This document shows, one piece after another, positions 1 to 9,962 of a DNA stretch of 64,000 nucleotides. Location of the stretch: NCBI RefSeq assembly GCF_963678635.1, contig NC_087066.1, forward strand, positions 5,299,954-5,363,953, given 5' to 3'. The notes beneath the pieces are model-generated. The model ran no database searches. It had not been told where the DNA came from and worked only from the letters and a program-made list of their open reading frames with translations. Position 1 is the stretch's first letter; every line of letters starts with the position of its first letter. A program made the position numbers and the translations under genes. This DNA comes from Symsagittifera roscoffensis. Its lineage: Eukaryota > Xenacoelomorpha > Acoela > Convolutidae.

Positions 1-823
1 TAAATTTATTTGCTGTTGATAGCAGTGGTCCAAGGGGATTGCATAGCTGAGCTAAGTTTGGGATGAATTTGTTGAGGTGATGAACTGAACCCATGAAACT
101 TTTCAATTGTTTGAATGTTTTTGGATGAGGTAGGTTTATAATTGCGTCCGTTTTCTTATGGATAGGTATGGTGCCGTGTTCGTTTATGGTAAATCCCAAC
201 CATTCTACTTCCCTACAACCAAATTTACACTTATCGATTGAAATAGCCATGTTTTCCGTATCTAGTTTGTTCAGAACTTTTGTTAATTTTTCAATATGCT
301 TCTCTTTCGTGCCATGGGATATTATTAAAATATCATCTAGGAACGCGAAAGTGTCCTTCTCGTTGTTGAGTGTCAGATCAATGGCTTTCTGAAATTCTGC
401 GGGCATATCAGTTAGCCCGTAGAAGCCGGTTTGGAACTGATATGTTCCCGTTGCTTTTCCTCCAATTATGCTGAAGTTACACTGCGTACGGGTTGTTTCG
501 TCTAGTGGTAGTTGACTGTACGCGTATCGTAGATCTATTGTTGAGAAATACGTCGTTCCTGGCTTATTTGTACCCTCTTGTGCCGATTGTGCTATATTGT
601 CTAACAGAACGTCAATATTTGGCATCTGGTACTTATTTTTGTGGATCGATTTGTTTATTTGTTTTGAGTCCATGGCTAATTTAATGGATCCATCCTTTTT
701 AACAGTAATGACGATAGGGCTTGTGAATTGGTTGTCGTTACATTTTTCAAGTCGAGTGATGTGACCTTGATCGATTAATGATCTAATTTCGTGTTCCACC
801 TTTTCTTGTATATGAATTGGAAT
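1..823 (-). pseudogene. Ty3/Gypsy Pol: reverse transcriptase, partial at window edge
   Basis: Reading on in the Gag-protease frame past the TGA, there is no stop from 823 to position 1. The translation holds the standard RT blocks in order: the N-terminal linker and fingers (GHITRLEKC), the palm motif FSTIDLRYAYSQLPL with its catalytic Asp, the GLTDMPAEFQ block, FLDDILI (the YxDD-equivalent box, near 325-345) and the KCKFG...EWLGF segment leading towards RNase H. RNase H, integrase and the 3' LTR would lie outside the window. The RT itself is intact as far as seen, so the only lesion is the upstream stop. It has no start of its own and depends on readthrough or is dead. Confidence 0.88.
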
Positions 824-2590
824 TCAACGCCCCCGTTGTTGTAATGCTTTGAAATCCGATAAAAATTGTGTATGGACCATATGGTTTTTTGAACGTCCAA
901 TTCGTGTACACAATCCCGGATACGTACTTCTGACCCACGTTACAATTTGTGTGTCTGAATTTTCAATACTATTAACTTGACATACTGACTTACCAGCTGG
1001 TTTTCTTTCTTGGTGTAGCTGGATGCCAATTTGCGAGAGAAGATTCCGCCCCAAAATGTTCGCTCGCCTGTCGTCCACCACAATGAAGGACGCTGTGTGG
1101 ATTGTCCAACCTCCTGATTCGATTGGGGCGGTTAGTCTGCCAAGAGATGGGATTTTGTAGCCATTGTAGCAGACCATTCTATTAGCTTCGTCATCCTCTC
1201 GCATTCTTGTTCTTACTGCTGATTTTACTGTTGTGGCCAGAAGGTTGGCTGTTTTTTCGTTTACGAACGATGTTGGTGATCCTGTGTCGGCAATAAAAAC
1301 GATGTTGTTTTTCTCCGAGCGGACCCTTATCAGGTGTCCTTTGAGATCTGTGTCCAATAGTTCTTCTGCCCGTCTTGGTTCAAAATTTATCCAGTTTGTC
1401 GATGTATCGTCCGGATGGATTAACTCCCACCCTGGTATGACGTCACCCGCTTGTAGGTAATTTACGTATGCTGTCATATCAGTATCTTGAAGTTCTTGTT
1501 GTTCTTGGTTGTCTTCCTGGATTGCATTAACCTCACTTGATCTGCAAAGTCTAGCGAAATGGCCCCTTTTAGTGCACTTGTTGCAGATTTTGTCACGTGC
1601 CGGACATTGTGCTAAGTGATTTCCTGAAAATGCATTTCCGCATTTGAAACAGTCTTTCTTTTGTCCAGTTTTCTCGGGATAGTTTCTGGACGTTTGTCCT
1701 CCTCTACTGCGACCACCTCGCTGATGCGCTTTAAATCCGCCCCGCTTTTGAACGAAATTTACCGGTTCAGATTTAATATTTGACATTCCGGGATGATTAT
1801 TTGTCGTTCCCTGTTTTCTAATATAGAGCTGGTTCTCGAGGCCTCTTTCGCGTTTTATTGCGTAGTCCAAAGCTTGTTCGGGAGTTTTTGTTTCGGCCAG
1901 AAGGTCTTTTTGAACTTCGTCGTTTGACATGTGTGCTATAAATAGGTCTCTGACGAACTCGGATTCAAGACTAACATCGTTGCATGCCGTGCATTTAAAG
2001 TTTCCTTTTACCACCAGTTCCGTAAGTCCGCAGTGGAATTCTTCCAGAGATTCCGTTTTTCCCTGTTTGCGTGTGAACGCTTCGTAACGATCGAAGGTTA
2101 CGTTGCGTTCTTTAACAAATAGTTGCTTAAGGAGTTTCCAAAACTCTCTGGTTGAGGTATCCTGAATTCTGAGATTTGGATAAAATTGTGTTACTCGTCT
2201 TTGGCCCTCCGTCCCCAAACACAAGTATATGTAACTTCTGCATTTGATATCGGCTTCCTCCCATGGTATGCCGTCGACTGTGGGGCCAAGATTATCCAAG
2301 TGTTGGCATTGGTTCTCCCATGTTACACGTTTCTCTTGGTTTCGAAGGTTTCGATCGCGTATTTGTTTGTCTGTTTCTCCGTCTATGGGGAGCTCGTATC
2401 CTGGTTCCTGGGGTTTTCGAACAGCTGGGGGGTTATGTAGAAGCTTGTTCAAATTCATTCCATCTTTGGCGATGACGCCAAGAAACAGTTGCTGGTTCCA
2501 TTTGTCCCACTCTATTGGTGGTTCCGCGGACGCTTTTTGCCAAAATGGTGTAATTCCCAATGGATTTTTTGTGACTGCTGGCTGCGCCAT
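824..2590 (-). CDS. Ty3/Gypsy retrotransposon Gag-protease (588 codons)
   Basis: This encodes the particle protein and aspartic protease of an LTR retrotransposon. Two zinc knuckles are visible: a slightly irregular one starting at Cys314 (C-x2-C-x7-H-x3-C) and a canonical C-x2-C-x4-H-x4-C starting at Cys336, preceded by an Arg/Gly-rich stretch. The protease active site ADTGSPTSF lies around Asp435, with the second conserved segment (NILGRNLL) about 80 residues later. ATG at 2588-2590 is the natural start. The ORF stops at a TGA (824-826), but the same frame stays open beyond it into reverse transcriptase, so Gag, protease and Pol were probably one polyprotein. The stop lies between protease and RT, not at a usual Gag/Pol border. 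The protein acts in cytoplasmic virus-like particles. Confidence 0.9.
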   Translation of the reverse strand: MAQPAVTKNPLGITPFWQKASAEPPIEWDKWNQQLFLGVIAKDGMNLNKLLHNPPAVRKPQEPGYELPIDGETDKQIRDRNLRNQEKRVTWENQCQHLDNLGPTVDGIPWEEADIKCRSYIYLCLGTEGQRRVTQFYPNLRIQDTSTREFWKLLKQLFVKERNVTFDRYEAFTRKQGKTESLEEFHCGLTELVVKGNFKCTACNDVSLESEFVRDLFIAHMSNDEVQKDLLAETKTPEQALDYAIKRERGLENQLYIRKQGTTNNHPGMSNIKSEPVNFVQKRGGFKAHQRGGRSRGGQTSRNYPEKTGQKKDCFKCGNAFSGNHLAQCPARDKICNKCTKRGHFARLCRSSEVNAIQEDNQEQQELQDTDMTAYVNYLQAGDVIPGWELIHPDDTSTNWINFEPRRAEELLDTDLKGHLIRVRSEKNNIVFIADTGSPTSFVNEKTANLLATTVKSAVRTRMREDDEANRMVCYNGYKIPSLGRLTAPIESGGWTIHTASFIVVDDRRANILGRNLLSQIGIQLHQERKPAGKSVCQVNSIENSDTQIVTWVRSTYPGLCTRIGRSKNHMVHTQFLSDFKALQQRGR

Positions 2591-2895
2591 GTTATACCCT
2601 CAGCCGTTAGGTGAGGTATAATTAAGTGGTCAAGTCTATGCTAATCGCTGACTATGAAATGAGAAATAGAAAAGACTACGATGGTAACTTAAATTCATCG
2701 GTCTATGTTTAAGTCTGGACGACGCTGACCTCGAAGCATTTGAGATACAGCGTTTCATAATAACTATTACATATGTTGTTAGGTATAGATAGATACTTAT
2801 TTAATTCCAGACTTCTATATGTATTATGTAATCATTTAGGTTTATAATATGTAAACATTACCAACTGGTAGTTTTAGCACCTGATTGTACATTGT
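2591..2895 (-). other. Putative 5' leader/LTR of the Gypsy element
   Basis: The few hundred bases upstream of the Gag start should hold the 5' leader and LTR. On the minus strand a TGTACA-type start is possible near 2893, but the partner LTR is outside the window and no clear tRNA primer-binding site was found. The boundary is therefore a guess. Confidence 0.25.
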
Positions 2896-5013
2896 TTGTA
2901 TGGAATGTTTTACTATGATATCCGTATGGATAACAGGGGGATCAAAATTTCCAAAAAAAAATCAAAAATTTGGTCGATCTTTTTCAAGTTTGACCTAATT
3001 CAATGTCCCAGCTCACTCAGAACACCCTTACAGACTTTGACTTTGTTTCGAAGAAAAAATGGAAAAAAAACAGGTCAAAAAGCCGTTTTTTGCTATATTT
3101 ATGAAATTTCGATCAAAAAGCAGGTGAAAATTTTGACCAAATTGCCCTTCAAAATTGGTATTCATTGACGCTGAAGGCTCGTGTAGAAAAATTTTTCGAT
3201 TAGTGAGTGAGTCTATTACTTTAAGCCCGCCCTTGGATTACATGAAAACATCTCGAGGAAAATGACTTGTTACCTTACGAGGCCAAACTATACACTGGAT
3301 AGGCGCACAATTTGGTGTGTAGGTCTCTGGAATCCAGAGACAAGTCTTTAAGAATAATAAAATCATGTCGGAACAATCAAACAAAGCGGAAAAAAAAACA
3401 AAACAAAAAAGAATAAAGAGAGCGTCTTTGTTACGAAATCGGTTTACAAGTCACAAAATACACAGTTTGGCCTGGTAATAAAAGAAATCGAATTTTTTCT
3501 GAATAAAAGAAACACGCGAGCCCAAATATTCACCAATTTGCTCAAAAGAAGAAAAGGAACGGATGAGAATTGTGCCTAAGGCACTTTGCATAAAAATTAA
3601 TGATTTTTGATAGTTTTTTCACTAAAAAATTTCTAGTTGAATGTAAAACAAAGGTTACATTTATTTCTTTGTAATTCCGATTCCAGTAAATGCCATTTGC
3701 CGGCTACCAGAGATCATACATTTTTGTCAACTTTAACCCCAAGAAAACGAAAAACAACGTTTCAAAATTTATCAACAACCACTGGGTATAATGGGAAAGA
3801 AGCGTAAGTTCTTTACAAAGTTGTATCCAATGAGATGGCACTGATATACTATTTTACAGAATTATTTCAGATGATGTACACCTTCTGTTTGTCGCCCTAT
3901 TTATTTGTGATGAGTTTCTGTATCTTCCTTGTCCAAAGATTTAGAAACAAAAAGCAGAAAACAATAAGTTCTTAAACGATCTGATCTTAAAATGGTCAAT
4001 CCAGGGTTACCCAAAAAAGCTAATCATACAATTTTCTTATCTGAAAAAATGCTAATTATACACTTTTCATGCAAATCCGTAAGTACAGAAAATTGCATGT
4101 AAGGTCTATGATTAGTGATTTTTCATATGTGCAAATTCTGTGACTAGCATTTTCCCATAAACCAAAAATAGCAATTTCTTACACTTTATTTCTCGATTTT
4201 TTTTTGGTTGTGTTCGTAACCGAACACAAGTGAACAAAACAGTGGTTACTCAAATTTAGAGTAAGCAAAGTTTTGACCGTCTCGCATTAAAAATGCTTTG
4301 GATACAGCCTGAAATGTCTTCATTCTGTCTTACATAAATAATATAATGAAAGTATCAAACTTTTAAATTTTTAAATTATCAGATATTGATCAAGGCATTC
4401 ATAAACATGCTATACAAAAAATAGGAGTTTCTAGCTTTTTTGAAAAACGTTACTAAGCGAAAAGGAAAATAATCCAATATAAGTGTATCCAGGACTACTT
4501 TATGCGCCCAAAAATATAGATTTTGTATGAAAAACAAAATCTTTGAAAAAGGTTGGCTTGTGTATAAAATTCGATTTGCGGTTGAAAAAAACTCAAAAAA
4601 TTTTTTGGGGCACTTTCAAATTTATTTGGAAAAGTTTTTTTGTTGTCGCCATCAAAAAGTGCTGGTCATACAGTTTCCATATATAGAAAAATGTATGATT
4701 AACATTTTTTTTGGTAAAATTTTTTTCTTTTTTTTATTTAGTACGATACACCGAAATTTATGCCAAAACAACGAAAAAAAATTCGTCGAAAATACGATGA
4801 CACCATTATAGCAAATTGTATGAAGTTTGTATGAGTAGTTTTTTTTCATAGACATAGACATATATTAGCCTTTCTGGTCTATGGAGGTCAACCCGGCAAA
4901 TTTTCAATCAATATTTTAAATACTTATGAAACATGATTTAGTAGAACTGAATGCTTCAAAGTCATTTTTCATGGCGCCAGAAAGTAGAAACTAAAAAGAT
5001 ATAATAAAATACA
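2896..5013. other. Non-coding, AT-rich; no gene seen
   Basis: Purine- and A-rich DNA with short ORFs that look random. Around 4010-4160 and 4660-4700 there are loosely repeated phrases of the type GCTAATCATACA and TATGATTA, in both orientations, suggesting an old degraded repeat. No gene, RNA gene or clear element boundary is visible. Confidence 0.5.
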
Positions 5014-5337
5014 TCAGAACGGGTCGCACTCATCGGGGTTTATTGAAATTTTATGTTGTTTATACGTGAAACTTTTTCTAATGTGGTGAACGTATTTTAC
5101 GTTTACATTATAATCATTTGTTGTTGCAATCTTCTGCAGAGGTGTACTATTTAGTGTTTTTAGGTCGTAGTTGATTTGCCTTAGTTGTTTAATGGGTAAT
5201 GAATGCTTCACGCAGCCAGATGCGGTTTTGTACGATTTCCCTCGAAAGTTTATTGTAGAACACTGATCTGATGGTCCGCGAGGGAGTGTGCGGTTACGTA
5301 GAGAGCATTTGGTTGCACGAGGAGACTTGGACCACAT
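5014..5337 (-). CDS. Unrecognised ORF, possible last exon
   Basis: An open frame of about 107 codons in a stretch with noticeably higher GC than its surroundings (about 5.0-5.45 kb). The product is basic, with cysteines (CSLRNR, DQCS, SGCVK, DECDPF) and no membrane segment. The track start ATG is internal and the true 5' limit could be a splice acceptor upstream. A second open frame of 60 codons overlaps it at 5250-5432 on the same strand. I do not recognise a family. It may be the terminal exon of a secreted or extracellular protein, or chance. Confidence 0.25.
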   Translation of the reverse strand: MWSKSPRATKCSLRNRTLPRGPSDQCSTINFRGKSYKTASGCVKHSLPIKQLRQINYDLKTLNSTPLQKIATTNDYNVNVKYVHHIRKSFTYKQHKISINPDECDPF

Positions 5338-5495
5338 TGGTTGTTTTCATTGGCGTTTGTACACAGGGCTTCACCAATATCGTGGCTTGTCATTCGGTGA
5401 TTTGTCGCAATGTGTTCAGTGGAAGGATTCAATTTCAGTTCAACTCTTTTCTCTGTGAAATTTTATGGAAAACGTTCTTGGTAGCTCTCCCTTAG

Positions 5496-7738
5496 TTCTT
5501 TTTTAGTGTTAGGTTAGAGCTTTAGAAAAAATACTTTTTTGCAAAAACTTCCAATTAGTTACTTATTTATGAAGAATTGATCACGCTGGCAGCCCTCATA
5601 ATAATAACTATATGGGTTGTTTTAGGCGTGATTCTTCCAGTCTCCTTTCAGAATACTCTTTCCCAGATTTCCAGAGGTGCTATCCAAAGGATCATTTGCA
5701 ATTTTCTGGCTCCTCTGAATGCCAGATAGATGTTGCGAACTGGTTCAATGCAAGATAAACATCAAAACAAAGAAGAAGAAAAAGTTTGGGACCGGCAGGG
5801 AATGTGTATACACAAATCCACCGATAAAAAGTATAGTCGGACATTCACAAGTGTAGCTTAAATGCAACTGACAAGTACACTGAAGTATTGATTTTTTTCA
5901 TGGCGCCTAATACCGATTGATTGATTGAAAAACTACCTAAGGTTTCAGTTTTTACTTTTTAGTTTTTTCTACTACCTAAGGTTTCAGTTTTCAGTTTTTA
6001 GTTTTTTCTTCAGAGCTGAGTGGCACATACTTAAATTTATTGAGTTATCACACACTAAAACAGTTGAGACACGTGTTGGCTATTTTCCAATGGTTGTTTT
6101 TGTCAGTAAAAGAATTCGGAACTGGGCCATCTTAATCAACGTTTACTAAATATAATTTTATTTAAGCAAAACAAATTGAAATTGTAATCAAGAGTTGAAA
6201 TGTCGAAAAAGATCAACCAGAACAAAGCCAGAGTTGTACCAGAACAACCAGAGTTGTGAGTCCAAAACGGTCTTTTTTCTTCCACTTCCCACCTCACATA
6301 AACATAATTTGTAACGAGTGGTTTCACGAAGTAAAGAATGAGAAACTTTTGGGGGCGAGGTGCTCATTATATGTTTCGACCGTCTCGGCCAAAAATTGGT
6401 ATGTTTTGACCGTACTCAAGCGAAACAAATGTGATCGACTGTGCTTGACCGAATTTGGGTATCTGTCGACTTTCAAACAGCATGAGTTATCCAAATTTGA
6501 ACGTTATAATTTCTTATGATGCTTTTTGATCAGAACGAAATAATTAGAGCTATACGCAGATTCAATGCGCTGAAGAGATGATTTTGTTGAGCTATTTTTC
6601 CATCTTTTGAAATACTGGTTTGGAATTTGAGACGGAAAGTTAAAAATATGTTGACATTGGAAAGAATTTTTTTTTGACTACGAGTAACCGCGGGTCAATC
6701 GGTATTTTCCACACACGGCCGTGCTCGCGGAATATTTTGAACGTGCTCGAGGTATGTTTCGAGTTTGTGCTCGACTCGAACACCTGCCTGGACAATCCTT
6801 TTTCAGTCGAGAACTGAAATGTGCTCTACGGAGAAAGTCGAACCCTAAAATGAGCACCTGGACCCGGGTTACGTTTTCATGGCCTACTTAGTCTACTTAT
6901 AAAAACCGGCAAATATTTAAAAAAAACTTGCAAAAAAAACAAGTGGGGAGAAAAACAAAAAAATTCCGACACGTAAACTTCAAAACCAAATCGGAAAACA
7001 GAAAAAAGAAAATGTTTTATTCTCGATATTTCTCCCAAAATGTCCTTAAAACAACTGTGTTTCAGTTTAAACTGGATCCTTTTAGCACTACAGTATGCAC
7101 CCATACATAAGGTCATGAACAAGAAACCTCGTTTTGAGATTGAACTCTCGACTATTTCGATCAGACATCAAATAGATATCTTGTAAATTTACATATCAAC
7201 GGTGAATATAAAAAACTTCCAAACAAAACAATCCAATACAAAAAAATCTAAAACGATTGGGAATATGAGCAAAAGCAGTCCGATACAAAACAGTGCATAT
7301 GAACTTTAAACGGTCGTAGACAACTAGCCGGCTGTCGGCGACAACCGATTCTAAGTTCAGTAAATAGCCGTACCACTTGTTGACAAGTTCGCAACACGGT
7401 GACACGACTGCAGCGCCCGCAAAAAAGTTGTTTATAAGACTGTTTTAAACGCCTTTTTCACACTTTTCCGGGCTGTTTTGTAATGAACTATTTTGAATGT
7501 GACTGTTTGGACAGACAAGGGTTTGGCACTCTGGTAATTAAATCATTATACTATAGACGCCCTACTTAATTGAATTTATAGTACGTATTACTCGACTGTT
7601 TATGCGCTAAAACATTGTTGTTTTTTCTTGAAAAGTGTTGAGTTTGGTCTCCCCCGTATAACAGTACTTTTCTTTCGAAGAAGTTGACGAAACATTTGTA
7701 ATGTGTTATTTTTTGCATTAGCCAAATTTGCATTAGCC
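5496..7738. other. Non-coding spacer with short repeats
   Basis: No gene seen. It holds a tandem duplication of about 38 bp at 5934-6010 (ACCTAAGGTTTCAGTTTT motif twice). At about 6370-6860 there are degenerate copies of the TCGACTGTGCTCGAC phrase that is expanded in the fucosyltransferase intron at 19.4 kb. Confidence 0.5.
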
Positions 7739-7783
7739 TTAAATCAGCACTGTAAACTGGACAATATACAGTGCTGATTTAAA
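7739..7783. repeat. Perfect hairpin of two head-to-head MITE tips
   Basis: TTAAATCAGCACTGTA is followed about 12 bases later by its exact reverse complement, the latter being the tip of the adjacent MITE. Single tips of the same kind (TTAAATCAGCACTG) recur near 16280 and 17325. Confidence 0.7.
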
Positions 7784-8242
7784 TTATCTGGACACAATGA
7801 ACAAAAGTTGAATTTTCATAAGCATTTTTTGCCAAGAATTTCATCAGGAATAATATGGTGCAATTTTGTCTCCAAAATTCTCAACCAAAGTATTAGCCCA
7901 AAAATGGGTCATTTTGGCTTTTTTTCAAATAATCAAGAATTACGCTGAAACTACTTTGTTAATTGATGAGAAATATATAATCACAAGAAACCTCTTACAC
8001 AGCCCAACAAAGTTTTAGGAATGTTAAATCTCCAAAAACCTGTATAAGAGAAATTATTTTTGCTTGATAGTCAAGAAATGTGATTTACTCAAATTTTTGG
8101 GAGAATTGAAAATGCACCATATTAATGTTGAACAAAAAGACATAAGACAAAAAATTAATTTTAATTAACTTTTTGTCTAATCTTAACCCAAATTGAGAAA
8201 AACGCGTTGGAAAATTCAAGTTTTCTTCATTTTGTCAGCACT
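7769..8242. repeat. Fold-back MITE, Tc1/mariner-like ends
   Basis: The left end begins TA-CAGTGCTGATTT near 7769 and the right end finishes with the reverse complement (GTCAGCACTG) near 8236. The arms pair far inwards: the segment ending GTTGAATTTTC after the left tip matches the complement at the right tip, apart from about 14 bp missing at the right. AATATGGTGCA at about 7853 pairs with TGCACCATATT at about 8106. Arms of roughly 220 bp leave almost no unique centre and no transposase. TIR sequence and TA context suggest a Tc1/mariner-mobilised non-autonomous element. Confidence 0.65.
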
Positions 8243-9517
8243 GCATATTCTATCTTCTGAAATCAATTTATGATTTGAGCTCGAAATAAAAACCAGACTT
8301 TACGGCAGTCAAAGTTTGTGAAATTACAAAGGTTTAAAAATTGCGAAGTTGGGGTTAACGCGCAATCATTTTTGTTCTATTTAAACGACAGCAGCGAATT
8401 TAATCATTACAAGCTGAATCGAGAAACGGATTTGATTTTTAGTTGTACTTTGTCTCAGGTAATTTATATTGTTTTGACCTAACATAGCGCGTAGAGGGCG
8501 TATCAAAACAATTAATCAACTTTTTAACATAGCTCCCATTGTTAGAACAATTAACAATCGAATAGTTTTCATAGTAACCTCAATGGGTAGATAGAACATT
8601 TAGAACTTCCCTCTTCGAGAAGTCTTTCGAGAAGTCTTTCTCAATATTGAAACTCTTTTTTTTCAATAATTTTTTACTCAATCTAAAAATTTAAAACAAT
8701 GAGTATTTCAGACTAATCTTTATTGCATTTTCTCTCAAAAATTTTTCATTTTTGCGGAATCACATCTGTTTAGGGACTTAATTGTGATCTATCATCCGAC
8801 TCTTTCTAAACACTCACTTGCAGTAGCGGAAACAAGGGGAAACCCAAACCCTCAGGGATTCGATCCCCTGACGACCTAAAGGATCCCCTTTTGGCGCTTT
8901 TTTCGACGTTTAGTTTTGTCTCAGCGATTCTAAAAATGTTTCTAATGGCACTAATATACACTCATTATGTACCCCATAGTTTCTCTTTAATCGCTTTGTG
9001 AAGTGGTTGCCACAATCAGATAAAAATAAATCTTTTTCAGGTGATAGATTTTTATTTCGAAACAAAATGTTTCGAAATAAAAACTTATTTTGTCAGAAGT
9101 TCGAACAAACCATCTTTAGTTTATGTCGGGTTACAAGCACTCGCTCGTTTCTTCTAGTGGATACAACAATCAATAATGAAATATGAAATCGCAGTTTCTG
9201 ATTTCATTCATTTACCGAATGGGTTCGTTTAGCATATAAACGTTTACCATAGCCTTGTGCATCTTCAAAAACTGCAAAGACAAAACTGAACATTTTTTTA
9301 TGTTTCATGAATGTTTCTGTCTTAAAAAGTTTTCGAATCATATCTTCATGATTGAAAGTTATAATGGACACCAACAATATTCTACGTACAAGTCATAAAA
9401 CTACACGCACTACCAAAACAGTGTTATAGCTATCGTGTATAAGATTCTTATATTAGACGCAAAATTTTTAGTGATAGATATATAATATAAAATAGCTGTT
9501 TCTTAAATTTATTGCAG
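8243..9517. other. Upstream region of the fucosyltransferase gene
   Basis: No coding exon recognised. A 5' UTR exon should lie here or further left, because the first coding exon starts right after a splice acceptor. At 9047-9081 there is a perfect 15-bp stem with a 3-base loop (arms TTTTATTTCGAAACA and complement). At 8863-8885 the phrase GGGATTCGATCCCC resembles a tRNA T-arm/B box without a convincing partner A box. Confidence 0.45.
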
Positions 9518-9962
9518 TTTATGGCTACAGATCGGGTTTCATACAGCAAATCAATTTTTATTGTATTCATAATCCTCGCTTTAAACGTTATTATCTCGGT
9601 GTACATACATCAATCATTCCGGCAAACTATTTTAATTGCTCCAAAAAGTGAAGAAGACAAAAAACTCCCGGAGGTTTTTAGTGCAGTAATATACAAATCT
9701 GGATACGAAAACGGTCCTCTTTTGCAGAAATGCGAGGAGTTCCAGAACTACGCCGATTATCATGGCTACAGTTCGTCAGTATGCCGTAGTGGCCTAGGAA
9801 ACGAGTTAGGACTCCTGGCATTCGGCTTCGCTGTCCATCTGCAGTTTGGAATCAAACTTATGTTGAGCACTCGCCAGCAAGAAATTTTATCTCCAGTCTT
9901 CAATGTCAGTAGACTGTGCCGAAATAATGATGGATCCGCATTTTGCATGAGTCTGCCGAAAG
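9518..9962 (+). CDS. Fucosyltransferase coding exon 1 (anchor, stem, G-x-G-N motif)
   Basis: The acceptor TTTATTGCAG ends at 9517, so a 5' UTR exon must lie upstream. The ATG at 9521 is chosen because it sits directly ahead of a clear signal anchor. The donor is G|GTACG at 9963, leaving phase 1. It codes for residues 1-147 plus one base. Confidence 0.85.

Noticed and set aside
824-826. Programmed readthrough at the Gypsy TGA
   Set aside because: The context TGA-ATT is not a known leaky context and the position (protease-RT) is unusual; point mutation is simpler.
2591-2895. A defined 5' LTR with primer-binding site for the Gypsy element
   Set aside because: No second LTR in the window to compare with and no convincing tRNA complement, so borders are left open.
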